A DNA stretch of 6,357 bases from Polyangiaceae bacterium. Lineage in GTDB: Bacteria; Myxococcota; Polyangia; Polyangiales; Polyangiaceae. The stretch spans positions 1-6,357 of the forward strand of contig JAICTU010000507.1 in the NCBI GenBank assembly GCA_025936205.1. Direction: 5' to 3'. Below are positions 1-6,357 of the stretch, in pieces; the first letter of the stretch is position 1; each line of letters opens with the position of its first letter. The position numbers were made by a program, and so were the translations under genes. The notes beneath the pieces were generated by a model. That model was not told the origin of the DNA. It searched no databases and saw only the letters and a program-made list of their open reading frames with translations.

Positions 1-1298
1 CGGTCCGGGCCGCGACCGCCGGTGGGACTGGTCGCGACCGGGCTGCTGTGCGTCGGGCTGCTGTGCGTCGGGCTGCTGAGTGCAGGGCTGCCGAGTGCAG
101 GGCTGCTGAGTGCAGGGCTGCCGAGTGCAGGGCTGCCGAGTGCAGGGCTGGGAGCTGAGCTGCGGGCAGCAGCGCCAGCGGCTGCCGAGGTGCTCGCGAT
201 CGGACCGGAGGCAGCGACCCCGGAGTGCGGCGCCCTGCCCGCAGCCACGCCGCCGGCGGGGGTAGGGGCGCTGCCTCGCACGGCGATGGCCGGTACGATC
301 GGGGTCGACTCCCGGGACACGCCCCCGGAGGTGCCGCCCGAGAGGCTCGTACGCGGAACGACGATCTCCATCACGGGTGCCGTGCGGTCGGGGAGCGACG
401 CCGAGCGCTGCGTGCGCGAGCTGCGCAAGGCCGGCGCCAGGGCGCGAGCCAAGCCGGCGGAGAGCTCCGCCGGCGTCGCGAACTGCTGCTCGAGAGCCTG
501 CTGCCACCACAGATCGAACGTGCCGGGCAGATTGTTGGTGATGGCGCTGGGACGCGGCGCCTGGCGATCGAGGATTTTCTGCAGCACCTCGCCCAGATCA
601 CTGCCGAGGAATGGCGAGCGCCCGGTGAGCGCCTCGTAGACGATCACCGACAGCGCCCAGAGATCCGCCTGACCCCCTCGCGGTACGCGACCCAGGATCA
701 GGTCAGGGCTCATGTACAGCGGCGTCCCGACGATCTGGCCCGGAGTGCGGCGTGCTTGTGCGCCGAGCAGCGGGCGTGCCAGCCGCGATGCCACGCCGAA
801 GCCGAGCAGCTTGAGCTGGCGTGACGACTCCTTCTCCTTCTCCTTCTCCTTCTCGCTGCGCTCGGCGAAAAAGAGATTTTCCGGCTTCAGGTCGCCGTGC
901 GTGTACCCGGCGCCGTGCACGATCGCCAACGCCTGACAGGTCTCCTGCACGATCGAGTAGACCGTGTGTACGTCTTGCTTGGGGTTGCGCTCGAAGAGCG
1001 AACGCACGCATTCGCCCTCATACCAGCGCCAGGCGATGTAGCGTAGCGAGTGCCAGCTGCCGGAGCCGACTCGCTCGGGGAAGTATTCGCCCGTGAGCTC
1101 GCGCGAGAGCCGATCTTCCAGCGAGAAGCGGGCCAGCGCCTCCGGATGATCGTTCATCGAGCGATGCAGCAATTTGATGGCGCACGTGCCGTCGGTGACC
1201 TGATCCCGAACACGCCACATCGCCGAGACGCGACCACCGCCGACCTTGCGCTCGAGCCGATAGCGATCGGCGATCATCGTTCCTTGTCGGGGCATCAT
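1..1298 (-). CDS. Serine/threonine kinase-like protein with degenerate DFG motif (partial, C-terminus off the left edge)
   Basis: The frame stays open for 432 codons from ATG 1298 to the edge. The N-terminal ~270 residues read as a Hanks-type kinase domain: IADRYRLERKVGGG at 9-22 (glycine-rich loop), CAIK with the ATP-anchoring Lys at 42, a probable helix-C Glu at 61, HGDLKPEN at 134-141 (catalytic Asp136, Asn141), GTPLYMSPD at 191-199 in place of the usual APE end, and ADLW with Asp212. The DFG motif reads LGFG (166-168), so the magnesium-binding Asp is Gly. HRD is HGD. These changes suggest a pseudokinase or weak kinase, although Lys42, Asp136 and Asn141 remain. A Glu-Lys repeat lies at 149-157. 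After about residue 270 the sequence becomes a Ser/Pro/Ala/Gly linker with pentapeptide repeats, as is common before the membrane or sensor part of myxobacterial kinases; that part is not visible. A stop at 1409-1407 limits the 5' end. Other starts are GTG 1310 or 1307 and ATG 1295 (GGTGGA 7 nt upstream). Substrate unknown. Confidence 0.9.
   Translation of the reverse strand, partial: MMPRQGTMIADRYRLERKVGGGRVSAMWRVRDQVTDGTCAIKLLHRSMNDHPEALARFSLEDRLSRELTGEYFPERVGSGSWHSLRYIAWRWYEGECVRSLFERNPKQDVHTVYSIVQETCQALAIVHGAGYTHGDLKPENLFFAERSEKEKEKEKESSRQLKLLGFGVASRLARPLLGAQARRTPGQIVGTPLYMSPDLILGRVPRGGQADLWALSVIVYEALTGRSPFLGSDLGEVLQKILDRQAPRPSAITNNLPGTFDLWWQQALEQQFATPAELSAGLARALAPALRSSRTQRSASLPDRTAPVMEIVVPRTSLSGGTSGGVSRESTPIVPAIAVRGSAPTPAGGVAAGRAPHSGVAASGPIASTSAAAGAAARSSAPSPALGSPALGSPALSSPALGSPALSSPTHSSPTHSSPVATSPTGGRGPD
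41..145. repeat. Seven 15-bp tandem repeats encoding SPAL(G/S)-type pentapeptides
   Basis: Seven consecutive 15-bp units occur: two of ggctgctgtgcgtcg (41-70), then five of ggctgcYgagtgcag (71-145), where Y varies between c and t. A decayed partial unit follows at 146. The unit length is a multiple of three, so copy-number change keeps the kinase-like gene in frame. On the minus strand the units encode Ser-Pro-Ala-Leu-Gly/Ser and Ser-Pro-Thr-His-Ser, extending the flexible linker after the kinase domain. The near-identity of units suggests recent slippage or duplication. Confidence 0.9.
828..854. repeat. Hexanucleotide microsatellite (ctcctt)x4.5 encoding Glu-Lys repeats
   Basis: Four exact copies of ctcctt plus a half copy. 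On the coding (minus) strand it reads alternating GAG AAG codons, giving EKEKEKEKE at residues 149-157 of the kinase-like protein. It lies between the catalytic loop (HGDLKPEN) and the GFG motif, where kinases have the beta7-beta8 turn. The six-base unit is in phase, so slippage adds or removes Glu-Lys pairs without a frameshift. Confidence 0.9.
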
Positions 1299-1389
1299 GT
1301 CGTCCACCACGATCCCGGCCGCTCCGACCTGCTCGAAGCGAACCTGCTCGGGACGGACAGGGTCGACAGAGCCGTCATTGCTCGCGTCG

Positions 1390-1406
1390 CAAGCGTGACA
1401 CGCTTG
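1390..1406. promoter_or_regulatory. 17-bp near-perfect dyad, candidate operator upstream of the kinase-like gene
   Basis: The sequence caagcgtgacacgcttg consists of two perfect 8-bp inverted arms around a single central base. It lies about 90 bp upstream of the kinase-like start (ATG 1298), where a dimeric repressor or activator could bind. An odd-centred compact dyad fits a protein-binding site better than an RNA hairpin, since no loop is possible without unpairing the arms. The binding protein is unknown. Confidence 0.45.
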
Positions 1407-1501
1407 TCATGACCCGCCCGAGCATTCCGACCGACTCCTGCCACCACCCTACAGTAAAGGACAAGGCGCACTCGCTCGTCCAGCGGTTTTTCCTCCGGAT
1501 T

Positions 1502-1531
1502 TGTATCATTTCGATGCCTGTATCATTTCGA
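1502..1531. promoter_or_regulatory. Two exact 13-bp direct repeats (tgtatcatttcga), 17-bp period
   Basis: tgtatcatttcga occurs at 1502-1514 and again at 1519-1531, separated by 4 bp. On the minus strand it reads TCGAAATGATACA twice, about 205-235 bp upstream of the kinase-like start. The repeats sit in an A/T-rich island of an otherwise very GC-rich region. Tandem binding sites for a transcription factor, or duplicated promoter elements, are both possible. Function is inferred from position and repetition only. Confidence 0.4.
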
Positions 1532-1548
1532 GGCTGTAGTGCTCCCGA

Positions 1549-1630
1549 ACGGGTGCGATCCCGTGATTGCCATCCCCAAGTGACTCGCCGAACAGTCGGC
1601 GAGCGCTGGTGTGTGGATGTAATCCCACAC
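1549..1630 (-). terminator. Cluster of three small hairpins downstream of the transporter gene
   Basis: Three inverted repeats follow the transporter stop codon (1653-1655) in the direction of its transcription: gtgtgg/ccacac (1611-1616 and 1625-1630), ctcgccga/tcggcgag with a 4-nt loop (1584-1603), and acggg/cccgt (1549-1564). The middle one is the strongest, with eight perfect pairs. None is followed by a T-run on the minus strand, so this is not a classical intrinsic terminator. It may stabilise the 3' end of the mRNA or pause polymerase. Confidence 0.35.
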
Positions 1631-1652
1631 CCTCCGCCCAGGCCGCTCGTGC

Positions 1653-3116
<1,464 letters not shown>

Positions 3117-3150
3117 GTAGACGTCTTTTACTACCCTCCCGGGCGGACCG

Positions 3151-3164
3151 GTTCTACTTAGAAC
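3151..3164. promoter_or_regulatory. 14-bp dyad between hisF and the transporter gene
   Basis: gttctacttagaac has 6-bp perfect arms (gttcta/tagaac) around two bases, directly after the hisF stop codon. In RNA it could form a 5-bp stem with a 4-nt loop, too weak for an efficient terminator and without a T-run. It could be an operator or a processing signal between hisF and the transporter. Chance occurrence cannot be excluded. Confidence 0.25.
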
Positions 3165-3974
3165 TCAGGCTCTCGAGGAGCGGGGCGAAAAGGCCGGCGG
3201 CGAGCTGCGGATCGGCAGCCCGTGGCCGCTCAGGTAGTTCTTGATTTCCGCTACCGTGTGGCTGCCGTAGTGCAACATGGAGGCAACCAGAGCCGCGTCC
3301 GCGTGGCCCTCGCTCAGCACTTCGCGCAGGTGTTCGCATTCACCGCCGCCGCCGGAGGCAATCACCGGCAATGACACGGCGCCGGCGATCTGGCGCGTCA
3401 GCGCCACGTCGTAGCCCTGCCGTGTGCCGTCTGCGTCGATCGAGTTGACCACGATTTCACCGGCTCCCAGCTGCTCCGCGCGACGCGCCCACTCGATGGC
3501 GTCGATGCCGCGGCGCTTCCTGCCGCCGTGTGTGACAACCTCGAAGCCGGAAGGAAGCTGCGGCGTGGGGGGCGCGCGCAGCACGTCCATGGACAGGACC
3601 ACCGCCTGCGCGCCAAAGGCTCGCGCCGCCTCCTCCAGCACCTCCGGGCGCTCCACCGCGCCCGAGTTGTAGTTCACCTTTTCGGCGCCCGCTTCCAGCA
3701 CGCGCCCGGCGTCGGCGACGGTGCGCAAGCCTCCGCCGACCGAGAAGGGGATGAACACCTGCGCGGCGACGCGCCGCACCACGTCGAGAATGATCCCGCG
3801 ACCCTCGTGCGACGCCGTGATGTCATAGAACACCAGCTCGTCGAGGCCGGCCTCGTAGTACTGATGCGCCTTCTCCACGGGGTCGCCGATGTCGATCGTG
3901 CCCTGGAACTGAATGCTCTTGGCGAGCTTGCCGTCGCGCACATCGAGGCAGCTGATCACGCGCTTGGTCAACAT
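3165..3974 (-). CDS. hisF: Imidazole glycerol phosphate synthase, cyclase subunit HisF
   Basis: 269 residues, a (beta/alpha)8 barrel. With HisH it converts PRFAR and ammonia into imidazole glycerol phosphate and AICAR in cytoplasmic histidine biosynthesis. The catalytic aspartates are both present: Asp11 in CLDV and Asp130 in SMDV. Also conserved are Lys19, [11 protein letters not shown] (45-55), the phosphate-binding GGG at 80-82, NSIDADGT, and IASGGGG. The loop after Asp130 ([14 protein letters not shown]) and THGGRK resemble deltaproteobacterial HisF. The usual KG after the beta1 loop is KS (19-20), and the C-terminus runs about 12 residues past the normal end. The amidation homologue WbuZ lacks Asp11 as I recall that family, so a true HisF is favoured. 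ATG 3974 is preceded by GGAG (3981-3984, 6-nt spacing) inside hisH, and the start overlaps the hisH stop by 7 bp, indicating translational coupling. Confidence 0.96.
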   Translation of the reverse strand: MLTKRVISCLDVRDGKLAKSIQFQGTIDIGDPVEKAHQYYEAGLDELVFYDITASHEGRGIILDVVRRVAAQVFIPFSVGGGLRTVADAGRVLEAGAEKVNYNSGAVERPEVLEEAARAFGAQAVVLSMDVLRAPPTPQLPSGFEVVTHGGRKRRGIDAIEWARRAEQLGAGEIVVNSIDADGTRQGYDVALTRQIAGAVSLPVIASGGGGECEHLREVLSEGHADAALVASMLHYGSHTVAEIKNYLSGHGLPIRSSPPAFSPRSSRA

Positions 3975-4588
3975 GAAGGGCTCCAGCGCGTGAAGCGCTC
4001 CAGCAGCGCGAGGCCGAGGGGTCCGCTCTTTTCCGGGTGAAACTGCAGCGCCGCCAGGTTGGCGCGCGCGAAGGCCGCAGCGAAGCGCAGACCGTGCTCA
4101 CTTGTCGCGACGACGCTGCCCGGTTCGCTCGGCTCGAGGTAGTAGGAATGCACGAAGTAGAACTCGTTCTGTTCGGGCAAGCCTGCGAGCAGCGGGTGCT
4201 CGGCTCCGACGGGATCGATGCGGTTCCAGCCCATGTGAGGCACCTTCAGCTCGGGCGGCAGGGGGGGAAAGCGGCGAACCACGCCCGGTAGCAGGCCCAG
4301 GCACTCGGTGTCGCCCTCCTCCGAACGCGTCAGGCTGAGTTGGGCTCCGACGCAGACGCCCAGGATCGGCGTGCCCGCGGTGAAGGCCTCGCGCAGCGCC
4401 TGATCGAGCCCCCGCTGCCGCAGCACCTCCATGGCGCTGCGGGCGTGGCCGACGCCCGGGAAGATGACGCGATCGGCGCGCCGCACGTGGTCCGGGTCCG
4501 GGCTGATGCGGGATTCCGCGCCCACGGCGGCCAGCGCGCGTTGCACCGACGTCGGATTGCCGGCGTCGTAGTCGACGATCGTGATCAC
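3968..4588 (-). CDS. hisH: Imidazole glycerol phosphate synthase, glutamine amidotransferase subunit HisH
   Basis: 206 residues from GTG 4588, the normal HisH length. A class I glutamine amidotransferase that hydrolyses glutamine and passes ammonia through the HisF barrel. The triad is visible: nucleophile Cys79 in GVCVGAQ, and His184 and Glu186 in QFHPEKSG. Also typical are the N-terminal IVDYDAGNPTSV (4-15), FPGVGH (43-48), VPHMGWN (116-122) and FYFVHSYY (143-150). The nucleophile elbow GVCVGAQ differs slightly from the common GICLGMQ, and YDAGNPTSV from YGxGNLxSV. The frame stays open upstream to about 5029, but homology starts exactly at this GTG and the upstream residues look like non-coding translation. 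No strong Shine-Dalgarno precedes the GTG. The gene overlaps hisF downstream; no other his genes are in the window. Confidence 0.95.
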   Translation of the reverse strand: MITIVDYDAGNPTSVQRALAAVGAESRISPDPDHVRRADRVIFPGVGHARSAMEVLRQRGLDQALREAFTAGTPILGVCVGAQLSLTRSEEGDTECLGLLPGVVRRFPPLPPELKVPHMGWNRIDPVGAEHPLLAGLPEQNEFYFVHSYYLEPSEPGSVVATSEHGLRFAAAFARANLAALQFHPEKSGPLGLALLERFTRWSPSC

Positions 4589-4708
4589 GGCTCTGGTGAT
4601 ACGTCTCGAGGCCTTGCCCGACAAGCCCGGAGCTGGCGCCTGGGCCGATAAGCCGGAAACGCGATTCCCATCGCCTCGCTGAGATCCACGTACTAGAGCC
4701 GTTGGCCG
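4589..4708. other. Divergent intergenic region between hisH and the membrane glycosyltransferase candidate
   Basis: 120 bp that must contain or lie next to promoters for both divergent genes. An imperfect direct repeat is present: ccgacaagcc (4618-4627) and ccgataagcc (4645-4654), 9 of 10 identical, 27 bp apart. A TAG at 4694-4696 closes the plus-strand frame just before ATG 4709. No clear -35/-10 pair or riboswitch-like structure was seen. Confidence 0.5.
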
Positions 4709-6357
4709 ATGCTTCTGGGATGGCTTTTGCGGCGCGGGGCGCCGGCGTGGGTCTGGTCGGTTCTGCTCTGTCTTTCGGTCGGCGTACTCGCTAGCGCCTG
4801 TCACGGTCCGGTAGACCCGAATGGGGGGCGTAACCTGCTGCTCGGCAAGAAACCGATGGCGGCGCACGGGGTGAGCGGCGTCAGTCGACTCACGGACGGA
4901 GCGACCGCGCTGAGTGGGGACGACTGGGAGACGAATCTCAGCGCACAGTTCGCGGATGAAGAGTCGACCGTGACCTACGATCTCGGCGCGGTCGTGCGCC
5001 TGCGGGGGATCTGGTTCAACTCGGATCACAACGATGACTACCGCTTTCTCATTTCGGAGGATGGCGTGGTCTTCGAAGAGCTCTGGGAAGCGGCCCCCGT
5101 GCGAGCCGGCGGGATGCAGGATCGCTTCACCAACAAGCTCGATGTCACGGGCCGTTATCTGCGCATTCAGCCCGTGAACGGCGACGGCCGTTACGCGGTG
5201 TCCGAGCTGGCCGCCTTCAGCGAGCTACCCGCAGTGTTTCCGCCCGATCCGCCCCGCCAGCGCGGCACATCGCTGGAGGCGGTCGTGCGCACCCGGGTGC
5301 TGCTGTTCGGGGCGGCGGCGTTCGCGTTTCTGTTCCTGAGCTTCGAGGGCGCGCCGCTCTGGTGGCTCTATGCATGCGCCTTGTTGCCGCTGATCGCCGG
5401 CGTTTCGGCGTTCGAGAGCATCCAGCAAGCCTGGCCCGTGGAGCAGCAACAGGTGTCGATGGTGCGCGCCGTGTCGGCCGCGATCGCCGCCTTCGCGGTG
5501 CTGCGCGAGCTGTACGCGCCAGCGCGATTTCCGGCGTTGCGCGCGGCCGTGGTGAGCTGCCTCGGAGTGAGCGGATTGCTGGCAGTGCTCGCCTTTTACA
5601 ACCTGGGCAGGCCCCAGTTCTGGGATGGCCAGACGGGGGAGCCAACGCCCGTGCACCTGCTCGATCTGCGCCAGTACTACCAGACCGCCAAGTACTTCGA
5701 CGAGATCGGCTACCGCGGCATGTATCTGGCCGACATGGCGGCCTACGTCGAAGACATCCCCGGCGCCACGCTGGACAACCTGCGTGACACGCCGATGCGC
5801 GATCTCTCGAGCCACCGGGTGACCACGATCGGCGAGCAGCGCGCGAAGATCGAGGCGATCAAGCAGCGTTTCACGCCCGAGCGCTGGCAAGCGTACAAGC
5901 GTGATGCGCGCTACTTCCGCGAGATGATGGGGCGCCAGGACTACCTGCGCTACATGCTCGACTACGGCGGCAACGCCACGCCCGTGTGGATGAGCATGGC
6001 GCATTTCCTGTTCAGCGCATTCGACGCCAACACCACCGGATTCTTGCTGACCGCGCTGCTCGATCCGCTGCTGTTCGCGGTCACCTTTGCCGCCATCGGC
6101 TGGTGTTTTGGCTACCGCACCATGTGCGTGGTGATGGTGGTGTTCGGCGCCAACGATTTCATCATGTACGGCAGCAACTGGGGCGGCGCGACGCTGCGCC
6201 ACGACTGGTTGATGTACATCGGGCTGGGCGCGTGCGCGCTGCGGCGCGGGCGGCCCGCGCTGGGCGGCTTCTTCCTCGCGCTGTCGAGCACGATCCGGGC
6301 CTTCCCCGCGCTGACGCTGATCACCGCCTGTTTCCCCGCGCTGTGGTGGCTGGTCGA
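4709..6357 (+). CDS. Polytopic membrane protein with discoidin domain, putative GT-C (GT87-like) glycosyltransferase (partial, C-terminus off the right edge)
   Basis: 549 codons are open to the edge from ATG 4709, the first start after an in-frame TAG at 4694. Residues 13-31 form a signal peptide or anchor ending in LASAC (27-31), which resembles a weak lipobox. Residues about 41-172 read as a discoidin/F5-8C-like beta domain: NLLLGKKPMAAHG (42-54), LTDG (61-64), YDLGAVVRLRGIWF (90-103), a FLISEDG stretch (113-119), and GRYLRIQ with a closing SELAAF; such domains often bind carbohydrate. Hydrophobic helices follow at about 197-234, 250-266 and 278-297. A soluble segment then has DLRQYYQTAKYFDEIGY (319-335), like the D-x-x-x-YY motif in the first outer loop of GT87/GT39 enzymes. 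More helices follow, with an IRAFP motif near the end resembling the K/R-x-x-P of GT87. A polyprenyl-phosphate-sugar transferase acting on the periplasmic side is inferred. Weak ribosome site; divergent from hisH. Confidence 0.85.
   Translation, partial: MLLGWLLRRGAPAWVWSVLLCLSVGVLASACHGPVDPNGGRNLLLGKKPMAAHGVSGVSRLTDGATALSGDDWETNLSAQFADEESTVTYDLGAVVRLRGIWFNSDHNDDYRFLISEDGVVFEELWEAAPVRAGGMQDRFTNKLDVTGRYLRIQPVNGDGRYAVSELAAFSELPAVFPPDPPRQRGTSLEAVVRTRVLLFGAAAFAFLFLSFEGAPLWWLYACALLPLIAGVSAFESIQQAWPVEQQQVSMVRAVSAAIAAFAVLRELYAPARFPALRAAVVSCLGVSGLLAVLAFYNLGRPQFWDGQTGEPTPVHLLDLRQYYQTAKYFDEIGYRGMYLADMAAYVEDIPGATLDNLRDTPMRDLSSHRVTTIGEQRAKIEAIKQRFTPERWQAYKRDARYFREMMGRQDYLRYMLDYGGNATPVWMSMAHFLFSAFDANTTGFLLTALLDPLLFAVTFAAIGWCFGYRTMCVVMVVFGANDFIMYGSNWGGATLRHDWLMYIGLGACALRRGRPALGGFFLALSSTIRAFPALTLITACFPALWWLV

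Larger units (their letters stand above)
1299..1652. other. Intergenic region between the kinase-like gene and the peptide transporter gene
   Basis: About 350 bp without a convincing gene. Short open frames here lack recognisable protein features and overlap neighbouring genes. The stretch is richer in A/T around 1480-1535 than the rest of the window, as expected of a promoter region. It contains a 17-bp dyad (1390-1406), a pair of 13-bp direct repeats (1502-1531) and three small hairpins (1549-1630). It should hold the 3' end of the transporter transcript and the promoter of the kinase-like gene, both on the minus strand. No canonical sigma-70 or sigma-54 promoter could be assigned by eye. 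Confidence 0.7.

Noticed and set aside
22..824. Plus-strand open frames opposite the kinase-like gene
   Set aside because: Repetitive or Arg-rich translations; the minus strand has recognisable kinase motifs throughout.
1541..1570. tRNA T-arm-like sequence (cgaacgggtgcgatcccgtg)
   Set aside because: The loop has 6 nt and lacks TTC, and no acceptor, D or anticodon arms could be found around it; kept only as a small hairpin.
3165..4588. HisH/HisF as a WbuY/WbuZ-type sugar amidation pair
   Set aside because: Asp11, Lys19 and Asp130 of HisF are intact and no surface-polysaccharide genes flank the pair on its strand; the divergent membrane protein alone is not enough.
4589..5029. N-terminal extension of HisH upstream of GTG 4588
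   Set aside because: The extra residues are Arg/Pro-rich with no homology and run antisense to the discoidin coding sequence; HisH similarity starts exactly at the GTG.
5225..6202. Minus-strand open frame of 325 codons opposite the membrane protein
   Set aside because: His/Arg/Gln-rich mirror translation of a GC-rich gene; the plus strand shows a coherent domain architecture instead.

Overview
The window is very GC-rich, with G/C favoured at third codon positions. It carries a eukaryotic-type serine/threonine kinase-like gene, a deltaproteobacterial-style hisH-hisF pair, a POT-family peptide transporter and a large membrane protein with a discoidin domain. This combination suggests a myxobacterium (Myxococcota, possibly a Polyangia/Sorangium-like lineage). 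That assignment is inference from gene style; no marker gene is present.

Layout. Positions 1-1298 (minus strand) hold the N-terminal part of a Hanks-type kinase-like protein whose C-terminus lies beyond the left edge. The kinase fold is clear, but the DFG aspartate is glycine, so it may be a pseudokinase. Its C-terminal tail starts as a Ser/Pro/Ala-rich linker that includes a 15-bp tandem repeat. Positions 1299-1652 are a regulatory-looking gap without a convincing gene. It holds a 17-bp near-perfect dyad, a pair of 13-bp direct repeats and three small hairpins. Positions 1653-3116 (minus) encode a complete POT/PTR2 proton-coupled oligopeptide transporter. Positions 3165-3974 (hisF) and 3968-4588 (hisH), both minus, overlap by 7 bp and encode the two subunits of imidazole glycerol phosphate synthase. 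Positions 4589-4708 are a short divergent intergenic region. From 4709 to the right edge (plus) runs a partial gene for a polytopic membrane protein: signal/anchor segment, discoidin (F5/8 type C-like) domain, then membrane segments with sequence features of GT-C/GT87-type glycosyltransferases.

How the genes relate. hisH and hisF form one translationally coupled unit feeding histidine and purine (AICAR) metabolism. The peptide transporter starts 48 bp after hisF on the same strand and may be co-transcribed, which would pair amino-acid synthesis with peptide uptake; this is inference. The kinase-like gene lies downstream on the same strand but is separated by about 350 bp with its own candidate operators, so it is probably an independent unit. 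The membrane glycosyltransferase candidate is transcribed divergently from hisH and has no evident functional link to it.

I do not see a clear new multi-gene system. The items most worth a second look are the degenerate kinase with its repeat insertions and upstream dyad, and the discoidin/GT-C fusion protein.
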